From the NCBI GenBank assembly GCA_905183005.1, contig CAJJDO010000171.1:1-64000 (forward strand): a stretch of 64,000 nucleotides of DNA. Direction: 5' to 3'. This DNA comes from Paramecium pentaurelia. Taxonomy: Eukaryota > Ciliophora > Oligohymenophorea > Peniculida > Parameciidae. Position 1 is the first letter of the stretch. Each line of letters starts with the position of its first letter. Position numbers and translations under genes: made by a program. This document shows positions 11,346 to 22,522 of the stretch, piece after piece. Below the pieces are notes generated by a model. It saw only the letters and a list, made by a program, of their open reading frames with translations. It ran no database searches and had not been told where the DNA came from.

Positions 11346-12788
11346 TCACAATTATATAAATTATTCTAACCATTATGCAACTTATATTGTATTCTCTATA
11401 GGTAACACTTACTAAACTATTGCATTCAATTTTTCATGAATTAATTTACCTTCCTTCAATTCCAACTTCTTTATAATTCTTGAACTCAGAAACATATCAA
11501 TAGCTAATATTTGATTTGTGTTATTAGTGATATGTTACATTTTCAATATAGAATCTTCAAAATTATTATTAATATCCTCTAAATGAGTAGTTTGAGGCAT
11601 AGAATCACATGATACAGGATGACAATACTTCTTATTTTTCTATATTAAATTGCTTGCTTAATTAGCTAGATATTAATAGCCAAATAAGGATTACTCATCT
11701 CTTAAATATTCTTCATAATATTCCTATAATTTAGTCAATTTTGGATTCATCAATCTTTAAATTCTTCTCTAAAATACTAAAAATAGAATAAATACTTCAG
11801 TGATTGCTCCAATCTCAGAAACAGCAATGGCTAAATAATCTATTAATAACAATTCAGTTTCATTATTGTTTTATTCATTATAGATGATATCTTTGATTAT
11901 TTATGAATTGTTATTAAATTCAAATTCATAAGCTCTTTAACCTATTTCTTATGATTCAATCCGATTAATAATGAATTTAATTTAATCTAATGCAGCTCCA
12001 ATGACTTAAGGAATGCATCTTGTTGAATAAGCATCTTGTAGTATATTATGAGTGATTCTCTTCAAACTTAAATTTAGATCTGATTCTTCATCATCTACAG
12101 TCAATAGATTATATAATTCTTAGGCAACTTCCATCTAACCTTAATGCTATTTGACTTCATTTACTAATTAAGTAAATGCACAGATGACTCCATTAGTAGC
12201 CTCAAAAGATATAGAAGTTGTTATGAATGCCATTTTAATGCACTTCAAACTTCTATGTGTATTGTATAAGAGAGTAGCAAATGAGAGGGATTTAGTTAAT
12301 ATAATGATGATGGTATCATATTCGCTTAAGTTTTTGAGTGATTATAATATGGCCCAGTTTACACTTCCATCATAATATTATGTATTAAAATTAGATGATG
12401 GTAAGTGTAATGTTGTTTGAGTATTAAAGAGTTCTTTGAGTTATCTTAATACATTTAGACTGACTCCACTATTTAGAATTAAATTGTTAATAAGCACAAA
12501 CAAAGTAATTTTAGCAAGATCTTATTGCAATTAATCTACAGAATTGCATTCTAATAATTGCTTTAATTGTTTGGTTTCATAATTTTAGAGATCCTTTATA
12601 GGTTAAGGCATTTTCTATCCAAGAAGAGTATTGAAACCATATATTTATTATTGAGTATTCTGGATAAATTTTAAGAAGGATTCTCTTGATTATTGTACTT
12701 ATATTTCATCGAATTCAATCATAACTTAATTTGAGAGGATATCTCCAATAAGGTTTAGAGAGTATTTTTAAGGAAGTGAAATAATCAT
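11346..12788 (-). CDS. HAL/PAL-fold protein lacking the Ala-Ser-Gly (MIO) triad
   Basis: Homology to histidine/phenylalanine ammonia-lyases is visible over most of the length: IYGFNTLLGQ (Tyr loop, family YGVxTGFG), the LQDAYSTRCIPQVIGAALD core, and NKKYCHPVSCDSMPQTTHLE (family ENKxxxHPxSxDSIPTS.xQED). Removing a 27-nt stopless GT...AG stretch at 11769-11795 gives AITERRIQRLMNP, which fits the family AISERR motif, leaving about 471 residues. The segment where the Ala-Ser-Gly triad should cyclise to the MIO cofactor reads LPSSNFNTQYYDG, and ASG occurs nowhere. The product is therefore probably a non-catalytic relative, perhaps structural or regulatory. It begins only 18 nt after the channel gene's stop. 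Confidence 0.75.
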
Positions 12789-12806
12789 ATTTAAATATAT
12801 ATATAA

Positions 12807-15647
12807 TCATTTATTAGCACTAGATCTTGATTATTAATATTGTTTATAGCTTTATATTGCTTAATCAACATTGTATTATGGGAAGTAATCACTAAACTAA
12901 TTACTCTTTTCAAAGGATTAGTAGAATTCAATATTAGGCATTTCCAGAGGATTTCTCATAAATTATTTAGCAGTTTCACCTGTAAATTTTGAAGAAGTGA
13001 TACCATATTTAGATGGTGGTTTATCTTATTATTATTGTTGTACTTAATATTCTCCTTTTTCAGATTCAGAAATACATGAATTAGATTTACGATCAGATCT
13101 ATAAGTCTTAGTCTACTATTATTATGGTGCAGTTGTATGATATTTCTAATATTTAGATGGAGTATGTGGACCCTCACTTTCAATTTGATTCTGTATCCTC
13201 TTCTAATGATAATATACACTGTCTTGCAATTTTGCTTTCTTCAATTAGATACTTATTAATTCCTCTTTATCCTTATTTTACATAGCATTATTTGTTTTGC
13301 TTCCATTACTACTGTGTGGTAATGAAAATACATTTCCACTAGAATTTTTATCAGAAGATCCATTAAAATTCTTTCTATTCACTGATGCTTCCTTCAATAA
13401 TTATGCATAAGAACTATGTGAAATTCCACTTGGAGGTTGTTGAATATATTGTACTGGACTTATATTTGGAATATCCATTAATTAATGACCTGGTTGTTAT
13501 TGAGATTATAATGATTCTCGTAAAGATTACTATGAAGCCATATGAGGAGTATGTTAAGATTGCTATAATGAGTTTTATCTTTCAGTATATGGATTTGTTA
13601 CTTCACGCAAATAATGCTATTGTTGAATACTGATAATCTCATCTTAATGGCGATGATCATCAGATATATCAGATTCAATATTTAATTGTTAATAAAGTAA
13701 AGCATTTTCTTCTATTTTCAACATGTATGATTTACTTCTCTTTTGTTTCCTTTTGATTCTTTTGATTGGATGTCTTATTTATACATCATTAGATTGGATA
13801 TAAGAAACTAAAAAAGATTTCTTAGGAACATAATGTACATGATTACATTCATCAATATCATGAAATTTTCCACATGCATAACAACGCATCAAACAATAAC
13901 TATAAAACTCTTGCATTACTATCTAATCTAACATCATTTTGTATTTCTGCTTCTCCTAATAATGATGTTTTATGCACTCCTAAAATCTTTCAAGATCCAA
14001 TTAAGCAATTTATGAATAACCTATTGAAGTTGCACATATATTTGAGTATGAATTCTTGAAGAAAGCCTTGTTGTTAAACATTTATCCTTCACTTAAATTT
14101 TTTAATTTGAATTCACAATTTTGTGTTGTTCCTTCTGTTCTCTAAGAGATTCTGACTTCTCCTGACATAATTAAATATAATTGCTAATTTGAAGTCTATT
14201 AAAGAAGTATAGTTTGATTAGGATTATAAGTGTATTCTTAAATAAGGTTGCAAATTTCCTTAAGAGTTTTTTCTGAAAATGAAGACTTAAATATGGGTAT
14301 TGTAGATAACATATGCATATATCTTTAATATCTGAAATCCTAAACTTAAGTTTGAGGTAAATAGTCTAGGAAATTGAGATCAACTGTTTATTAGCTATTT
14401 AATTTATTTATATATGCATTAATTTATTATTTGGTATTATTTTGAATTGAAAATTGATTCAGTTTCCACTTGTCTTTTGTATTGAATCTTAAAATACAAT
14501 AACAATAATATATTAGAATGAGAATCCTTACAATGTAAGTAAGAACATTGGCACTCTCCTATCTATAAAACAACACAATGAACTCATCAAAATAGTTTAT
14601 ATGATTATCTTATTATAATTGAATTATAGACAAAGCTATAAATTAAACGAAATGAAATTCTAAAATATAATAAATATATAATGCAACTTTTCCGTAGAGT
14701 ATTTACAATTCATATAAAATTCTCTTGATTTTCCAAATATTAACAAGATGAAATAATTATATCACATGTATATTTTCTGATAAAAAACAAAAAATAATAG
14801 GAACTACAGCCAAGACATCAAATATATATTAATATTTACAATATCTGGCAATTAGATCTTGTATTCTATTAATTTCTTCTCCATCTTTGAATTGAATGAA
14901 AAGAATCTAATTAAAAATATCTATTAACAAGAAAGCCATAAGAATGACTTAATAAATTGGTTGCTTATAGAATCCATATTCTAAATCGACTAACATAATT
15001 GTAATGAAAAAACTTAAATAAGCACTATATATAGCACTACTTAAATAATAGTATGTATTTTATTTTTTAGGTTTGAACCATTAAAGTGAAGATACATTAA
15101 AAGAGAATTCAGCAGCCTTATCTTAAAGGTAATTTAATTAGAATGAAGGATGAGTGACACTAGTTTTAGATGTCATTAATCTACTCCATTAAACATTACT
15201 ATAAGAGTTCTATGGTTTTTCATCAATAATTAATTCTGCATTACTTACATTATTCTTAATTGTTTTGTTCATCTTTTTTGGTTCTGGATTTATTTACATT
15301 GATTATTCTTTGATGCTTGGTTCTTCATTTATTAAAAGCAAATCTTTCAAGTCATTTTGAGGAGGTTATTCTGAGGCTAATTATGGAGTTACACTAGTTG
15401 TAGGAGGTGAACGTAAGTTATCTTGAGGTTGATTAGATGGTTTTCGCACTTATAGTTAATGTGAGTTAACAACAGTCATTTTTTACACAATTGGTTGGAT
15501 TTACATATTGATAGAATCATCCATGGATATTGACATTGATCTAGATGAGGAACCTTATTATCCATTCAAATGAGGTTGTATGAGCATGAAATTTGGATAT
15601 TTAAATTACTACTTGAATATACAATAATGGCATAATAATAATTCCAT
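12807..15647 (-). CDS. Channel-like membrane protein with cyclic-nucleotide-binding domain
   Basis: A single open frame of 946 residues without needed introns. The N-terminal ~190 residues are polar. A membrane region at about residues 195-410 resembles an S1-S6 core, including a weak S4-like segment with Lys/Arg (VNIWKIKRILYELQ). A linker leads to a CNBD at about 445-565, seen as YNPNQTILLQ, YLIMSGEVRIS and NLSEGQMFNNKAFF. The ~370-residue tail is Gln/Ser-rich with a Cys/His motif (CYACGKFHDIDECNH). CNG/HCN/KCNH channels have a TxGYG-type filter between S5 and S6; here that stretch (NYFDEFIVLFYRQESANVL) has none, so conduction is uncertain. The start is the first in-frame ATG. Confidence 0.75.
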
Positions 15648-15917
15648 CTAAAATACATGTATTATTTTAATTTAGATTATGAAGAAATATCTAATAAAAT
15701 ATAGACTTTAAGAACATCATTTGATTAGAATTTGATTTCTAATTCAAGTTAATAAAACAATTAATTATTCAAAGACTTATAATGTTATTAATTACCTAAA
15801 CATTATAATCATTAGTATAGATTAAATATATCAACAATTTCAACGTATCTTATGATAATTGAATTGATTAAATAGTATAATTATATTGATTAATTAGTAT
15901 AATAAATAATTATCAAT

Positions 15918-16529
15918 ATGAATCTTAGAATATTTTAGTAATCTAAGAAATTTAACAATAAAAGAGAGAAACCTTTTTAGATTGATTTCATATCTCAATT
16001 AGAAGATTATATTCAAAATAGTATGATGGATCAATATTCTTCTTTAACAATGTATATAAGATGTCTTTCTTATTAAAATGTATAACTATAAATCATAAGT
16101 GGAGTAATAGAATGTAAAGAAATTACAGATATATAAGAGATATCTAATAAAGAATGGATGATTTAATCAAAAATTACTACTATTTCTTATATATATTTAA
16201 ATTTCATATTAATTCAAAATGATGAAAGTTATGAATAGAAATTCCTAGATAGTTTTTATAATATTCATAAAGTTCACATTAACAATCTAATAAATTCTTT
16301 ATTGAATGATATTATTAGATTGTTTATAAGAGATGAGGAATATTTGATGATGTAATAACATATTTAAAAGGATTATGAAAATTAGAAGTTTTAGATTGAT
16401 TAATTAATTAATATTCATTATTACAATTTAATTTAATTCTTCAATTTTAACAATTAACTACTTATAATGCTAATCCACTATTATTATTATTATTCATCTT
16501 GGACAATTAAATAAAAAATGGAATCATGA
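15918..16529 (+). CDS. Hypothetical protein, 3' end uncertain
   Basis: An open frame of 203 residues starting MNLRIFQQSKKFNNK. It is rich in Ile, Asn and Gln with no recognised domain. From about 16420 to 16552 a neighbouring frame looks more coding (ILDNQIKNGIMSLDGLEFF), so either there is a frameshift near 16400 or the true C-terminus lies in that frame and ends at 16552. No GT...AG intron was found to switch frames. The 16553-16866 gap that follows is AT-rich with no gene seen. Confidence 0.45.
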
Positions 16530-16866
16530 GTTTGGATGGTCTAGAATTTTTTTGATTTTTACAATAGAATTCAATTTCTATAATTCATGATCATCTGCTT
16601 ATTTAATTGATACAATTTGATTAAGATCAATCACTTCTGTAGGATTATTGTATTATTATTACTTTTTAAAAGTATATAAAGTAAAATTAGTTAATACAAT
16701 CCAGCGTCTAATAAATTAAATTATTGATATTACTTATGCCATTTTTTAAGAAATCTTGATTATTTATCCATCCAACCTTCTTTCACTATACATTTTAAGT
16801 CTTCAAATTAATATTTACTATTTATCTATTAATTCATATAAGACAATTTAATTATAATAAAAATTC

Positions 16867-18409
16867 ATGTTAGCTTAACTCATTACACTTAATAATTTAA
16901 CATCAGAATCTATAAACATATCTAAACCTCTTTTTAAATTAGGTAGAGATCCAACAAATGATAAATAATTTACTAATAATAAAATAAGTTCTTTCCATCT
17001 ATAGATTGAATATAAGGAATCTTAATTTACAATCCTAGATAATTCTAGTAATGGTACATTTATTAATGGAAAAAGAATTGGTAAAGGTAATTAAGTAATT
17101 ATCTAAAATGGAGATAATATACATATTTTACCAATCGATCGAGTATAACCAAATGAAATTATAGGATTTGAATTTCTTATAGATAATAAGATCAAAGATT
17201 CCCGATCAAATTCTGATCAAATTTAATCTATAAATCATAATAAATCTTAAATTATCTCTTAATAAAATAAATAGATTGATGAATTGGCAGATGAACTTCT
17301 ATGTAATATCTGTAATGAATATTTGTTTGAAGCTGTCACTATTAATCCATGTAATCATTATTTTTGTGGAGCTTGTCTATCAAAATGGTTAGAAAAATAA
17401 TAACATAATGATTGTCCGAATTGTAGAACTATAATTAAATCTATTATGATAGCAAGAATGATGAATAATTTAGTTGAAATATGGTTAAAAAGTAATCCAT
17501 CTTAAAATAAAACAAATTCATTAATGTCTAAAGATAATCTCATTTATTAAAATCCCAATTATTATCTCAACTTTTAAGAAGAATAAGCAAAAAAATAATA
17601 AAAAGATATGTCTGATGAATACTTAAGTAATGATGATAATTTTGATGATAATAATCCTCATCTCTAATTTAATCCAATTATAATTCCTAATAATGCTTTC
17701 CTCTTTTAAGCATAACCAATTTAAATTTGTAAAAGTTGTAATGGATAAGTTTGGAAACAATATTAATGTACTGATAATCAAGTTCATATTGGATGTTCAT
17801 CATGTGGTCGATTAATGCCTAAAAGATTACTTAGTATATATATAATTTTAATATTATAGATGAGGATGAGAATGAATAATTATAAATGATGTGTTGTATT
17901 TGCAAAGTTTATGATTGTAAATTCTATTATGGAGATTGCAATAAAGCAAATTTAAATAAATTAATGTTAGTCAAAGATATTCGTGATTTAGTTTAAATTC
18001 CTCTAAATTTCATTAATAATGTAGAATACATAAGAATTATTAATCATCTTTAAGGAAAGTAACATTCTACAATATTTGACTTTATGTTAGAACACTACAT
18101 TAATAAAGGAGACTTTTACTTTTAATAAAATAAATCAACTTTCAATTTCCCATTACAAGATATCAATGTTAAAATTACACCTAACACTGTAATACTTATA
18201 TTGTATTTAATTATTAGCCAATATGTTGGTAATGTCATAGGAAATTAATTAATTTCATAATTTTCAGATATGTACAATGTTGGAAATATGATGAAGCTTT
18301 ATTCTCATCACCAGATTGTTTTTATGGAATTAATTGTAGAACTCAACATAGAAATCAATATCATGCAGACAAATATAATCATGTTTGTGAATAAACTAAA
18401 TTCAATTGA
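16867..18409 (+). CDS. CHFR-like E3 ligase: FHA, RING, Cys-rich region, PBZ-like finger
   Basis: Predicted 495 residues with introns 17834-17859 (26 nt) and 18189-18217 (29 nt). An FHA domain fills about residues 1-95 (LFKLGRDPTND, ISSFHLQIE, SSNGTFINGKRIGKG). A C3HC4 RING is near 148-195 (CNICNEYLFEA, CNHYFCGACLSKWL, CPNCRT). The C-terminal half has several CxxC pairs and ends with CFYGINCRTQ followed by spaced His residues and HVCEQTKFN. That end matches the CHFR poly(ADP-ribose)-binding zinc finger (C-x5-C, then H-x5-H). Family members are checkpoint ubiquitin ligases acting on mitotic kinases; this role is inferred. The whole animal-type domain order is conserved. Confidence 0.88.
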
Positions 18410-18447
18410 AATTAAATTAAACTATTTATTATTATTATATAACCGAA

Positions 18448-19112
18448 ATGAATTAAATACAAATAGATGCATTAAGTGAACTTACTATCAATCTTTTGAA
18501 TGTATCTCATATATCAATATTAGACTCTAAGATTAGAACTTAGACCAGAATAGAGTACTGTTGAATCATTTCGAAACCTCATATTATTATTTCAAGGAAC
18601 AGAAGAATGGGTCTAAATTAATAGTGTATAATTATTAACTATAAAAGACAGCTCCATGGAGTAGACTAGTTTAACAATTACTTAAACCTAAAAGATTGAT
18701 AAAACTCATCTAAAATCATTACAATTATGATCTTTCATAAAATCTATATCTCTTAAATTATGAAATATTAGATACTTAACCTCAAAATGAAATTGAAGAA
18801 ATACTCAATAGAATTGTTTGTGCTTTAATTAGTTATCATTATTAAGTCACAATTCCTGATCCTCCTTAAGTTAGTTAAGTGAGTAGAATTACTCAAGAAA
18901 ATTCAGAATCTTCATTAATTATTGCAGAATAGACACAAGTAAATCATATCACAACTAGCTCTTCTATATCTACAATGATCCCACTTGAATTTCAAAATGA
19001 ATAATATGGAGAATCATAAAATACAACTAGAGCTTAATTCATTCTTGATAAATTAAAACATTAAATTAATAATAGTGTAGTAGGACATTACAATAAGTTA
19101 TTTCAATATTGA
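18448..19112 (+). CDS. Hypothetical protein, 204 residues, two introns
   Basis: Begins MNQIQIDALSELTINLLN. Two introns were inferred, a 22-nt intron after codon 18 and a 28-nt intron removing about 18630-18657; together they restore frame and give INTPWSRLVQQLLKPKRLIK. No domain was recognised. The N-terminal half is helical and Leu-rich; the C-terminal half is Ser/Thr/Gln-rich and likely disordered. It is 38 nt downstream of the CHFR-like stop and 41 nt upstream of the reductase, all on the same strand. Confidence 0.6.
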
Positions 19113-19153
19113 TATGATATATAAAATACTCATTTAAATTATTATATTAATTT

Positions 19154-19955
19154 ATGAAATAGAGATTTCAGAATAAAGTTTGTCTTGTCACAGCATCCTC
19201 AACTGGTATTGGTTTAGCAATCAGTGAATAATTTGCTAGAGAAGGAGCTACTGTTATTATCAGCTCTAGAGATAAAAAACATATTGATGCAGCAGTTGAG
19301 AAAATTAGAAATTCTGGAGGAAAAGCTGAAGGATATGCATGTCATGCTGGCAAGATTGAAGATCTTTAAAAAATGATTCAATTCATCAAAGAAAAGTATG
19401 GTCGTCTAGATATCCTTGTACCTAATGCAGCTGTTTCTACACATTTTGGATTCGTATTAGACATGACACCATAATAATATGATAAACTATTTGAAGTCAA
19501 TCTCAGAGGAGTATACTTCTTAATTCAAGCTGCCTATCCTTTACTTAAAGTATTGATAATATTCATTATATTAAGGAGACCTAAGATTCCAATATTGTTA
19601 TTATATCATCTATTGGAGGATATGAATCAGAAATGGGTCTGGGAATGTACAGTGTTACTAAGACAGCTTTATTAGGAATGACTAAGGTACTTAGCAAAGA
19701 TTTAGCTCCAATTAGAGTTAATTGTTGTGCTCCTGTATTTGATTATATTTATTTATCAAGGGGTTAATTAAAACTAAATTTAGTTCAGTTTTATGGGAAG
19801 GAAAAGAGTAAGCTGCTGCTGAATTCATGAAAGTGGAAAGACTTGGTGTACCAGAAGATATAGGAAATGCTGTAGCATTTTTAGCATCATCAGAGGCTAG
19901 TTATGTAAATGGGGAAACATTAATTGTAGCTGGAAGAGCATCTCCTAGATTGTGA
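19154..19955 (+). CDS. Short-chain dehydrogenase/reductase, DHRS4-like
   Basis: Predicted 249 residues with introns 19550-19575 and 19735-19760. The Rossmann glycine motif is TASSTGIG near residue 14, an NAAV motif follows near 93, and the catalytic Ser-Tyr-Lys set appears as IISSIGGY followed by YSVTK. The block VNCCAPGLIKTKF and the C-terminal EASYVNGETLIVAG match the DHRS4 group of NADPH-dependent carbonyl/retinal reductases. Those enzymes end in SRL and are peroxisomal; this one ends SPRL, a non-canonical form, so peroxisomal import is only possible. Length is typical of classical SDRs. Confidence 0.9.
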
Positions 19956-19980
19956 GAGTCTAAGTTATTAAATTAATTAG

Positions 19981-20439
19981 TCAAATTATTAGATTCTTTC
20001 GAGTCTCAATTATTTTTTACACTGAAAATATTGCCTCTTCTCTAAATTACAAATCAACTTCCATTAGATTTTATGGAAGACTTTCTTCTTCATCTTAACT
20101 GCAAGCTTCTTCATCCAATCTAAATGATTAAATTCTTGTTCTTTAAGCCAATCTAGCTTTAAAAGAATTTGCCTAACATACTCGTTTTAATTTTTTTTTC
20201 TTTTGATTGATTGTATTTGTTGTACTAATATTGGATATACTTTCAAATATGACTCTTTATTCCAATTCTGAATCAAAAATACTCTAGAAAGTATCTAAAC
20301 TATCGGATTCTTTTTGCATTTACTGATTTGATATAGAATAATGATTGAATGAAATTCTAATACTTTTAATTTATTGTATTGATGGTTCTTATTCTATAAG
20401 CTAGGAATCAAGTGATCTTTAATTAGATTAATTAATCAT
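19981..20439 (-). CDS. Hypothetical protein, 152 residues
   Basis: An intron-free frame beginning MINQSNQRSLDSQLIEQEPS. It is highly charged with a basic centre (KKKKLKRV) and an acidic C-terminal third; no domain was recognised. It converges on the DHRS4-like gene with 25 nt between stops. Upstream is an ATA repeat tract. Confidence 0.55.
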
Positions 20440-20465
20440 TATAACTATTAATTATAGTTTTTACA

Positions 20466-20467
<2 letters not shown>

Positions 20468-20514
<47 letters not shown>
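20468..20514. repeat. Perfect (AAT)n trinucleotide microsatellite
   Basis: About 15 uninterrupted AAT units between two minus-strand genes. It lies outside predicted coding sequence, in contrast to the coding tract in DNAAF3. Confidence 0.85.
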
Positions 20515-20613
20515 CTACCATTAAAGATGATATTGAAGAATATATATTAATATTTAGTTATAGAATACCAAAAAGTAAAATTAAATATATAGTTTGATAA
20601 GAAATTTATACAT

Positions 20614-22132
20614 TCAAAAATGATTCAAAATTATCAATTTTTCTAAATGAGGAAAATCCCCAATTTACCATTGTTTTTCTTAAGCCATTTATTTTTTTAT
20701 AATATATTATTTAGTAATTTTGTATTCCAATTATCCACATTATGAACTTAGAATCTTTAAAGAGTATGATGATGTCTCATTTTAATTTAATTCTATTGAG
20801 ATATTCTATAGTTTATTATTTAAAACATTGATTTCATGATCAAAAGAAATAGAGATACTTCTCAATTTATTAATCTATTCATCAATCTTTTCTTAATATT
20901 CTCTAAGCAATTATGATAAGATAGGCACATCATCATAACATCTTATAAAAAATATATGTAAATATTTATCTGTTAAATTCTGAATAAGTTAATAAAGTTA
21001 TTTCTGATCTAAATGAGGATCTCTTCTTAAATGAATTGACATATTTTATTTAAAACTTTATATGTTTTATATTATTTAATTGAATACTTTTGTAAAAAAT
21101 TATTAATGTCTTAACTTTTGAAAAATTTATAATTACAAGAATTTTGTCTCATAAAAAAAAGTATAAGCTAATGCAGTTATAAAAAACCTCTATATAAAAT
21201 CCCAAAAATCATTTATTCTTTCAAATTCTTCAAATCTTTAAAATTTCAAATCATCAAAAAATTTATTGATATCCATTTTTTATAATCCCATAAGCATTGA
21301 ATATTATGAAGCTTCTCTTAAATGAATTTAAAGTTTATTATTAACAATCTTAGAAGAAAAAGAGATTACTAGATTTAAATGCTAAAAACCATTTGATCTC
21401 TTGAATATAAAAATTCCTAATTCCTTTGTAGGAATAAATTAATAGTATTAATATATAATACAAGAGGTAATCTAATTAAATTCAATTAGCATTTATTAAA
21501 TCAATTAACATGGTAGAAATGTATGATATAACAATTCACTAAGAGACCAAATATCATTCTATTGAACTAATAAATGCAAATTAAGTGGGGCTGCTTTTAA
21601 ACATTCTGAATTGAAAAATCCTTCTAATATTTCGCTCTTTATCAAATAAATACGAATGAAATCCTCCTCCTCTTTCATAAGACAATTACCAATTATATTA
21701 CTTATAAAGAATTAACCATTTAATAATTTCCCAAATTATAATGCAATCTCAATATCAGTAGGTGAATAAGTTAATTTTTAGATCACTATTTATTTTGATT
21801 CATCAAGAGATACAAGGATTCTAATCATAATATTTAAGTGTTCTTTGATCTTTTATTTAAGAGAATCAATTAAGATTGAAAGATCATGCTCAGTTAATTA
21901 AATCTTTTAAAAACTATGTGTTCAAGAAATTATACCTAAATGAAACACCACCTTCAATTTTGTTTACCTCATATTTAATTTCAGTCATCTTGTCTGTCAC
22001 ACTATATGGAAACTGTCTATAACATATAAGATCTTTTGGAAATTCCTTAATCTTATTCTCCACTATAGCAAAACCATCATCTATTATCGATATTATCAAC
22101 TAATGATTCCAATTATTCAAATTAGTTTTCAT
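20614..22132 (-). CDS. Hypothetical protein, 498 residues
   Basis: One long frame with a single 22-nt intron (21914-21935); the exon total is a multiple of three. It starts MKTNLNNWNHQLIISIIDDG and ends LEKLIILNHF. It is helical and Leu/Ile/Phe-rich in the middle, with a short coiled-coil-like C-terminus (EKIDEQINKLRSISISFDHE). No family recognised. The internal ATG at 21042 opens a 142-residue sub-ORF that is simply the C-terminal part. The ATG overlaps the TGA of the upstream ORF as ATGA, and an A9 run lies just before, so the N-terminus may instead be fused to that ORF by an indel. Confidence 0.6.
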
Positions 22133-22434
22133 TAATAATAAAATAATTTTTTTTTATGAATTTCATTAATTTATTCAGTCAATGCTGACAATTCTTAACA
22201 CAACTATCTTTGTTCTTAAATTAATTTGTTTATTTAATCATCATCAGAATCCATTATTTCTTTCCTTTAGGGTAACACATATTTGTCATATTGATTAACC
22301 CACTTTTGTAATTTCCCCTCTGGTATTTTATACATTGTAGCCATCTTCTATATTTCCATTCTTCCTGGTTCAGGTCCTAATTATTATAATAATTTGATTC
22401 TATCTGAAAATAAAAATTGAGGTTTTGTTTCCAT
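22129..22434 (-). CDS. Hypothetical 101-residue ORF, possibly the N-terminus of the next gene
   Basis: Reads METKPQFLFSDRIKLLQQLG and continues through an acidic stretch into a short coiled coil (LSALTEQINEIHKKK). It has good coding character but ends abruptly after an A9 homopolymer. One extra A would join it in frame to the downstream 498-residue ORF. It is therefore either a separate small gene overlapping by ATGA or the true start of that gene. No domain recognised. Confidence 0.5.
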
Positions 22435-22522
22435 TTACTAAATATATTAAATACATATAATATTCTCTAATAATTTTCATTCTAAAAAAAAGCATTATAA
22501 AATTTTATCAAATATATTAAAA

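Noticed and set aside
12956..13219. 87-residue minus-strand ORF
   Set aside because: Alternative frame of the C-terminal tail of the CNBD channel gene.
20468..20514. CRISPR-like or minisatellite array
   Set aside because: Simple AAT trinucleotide repeat without spacers.
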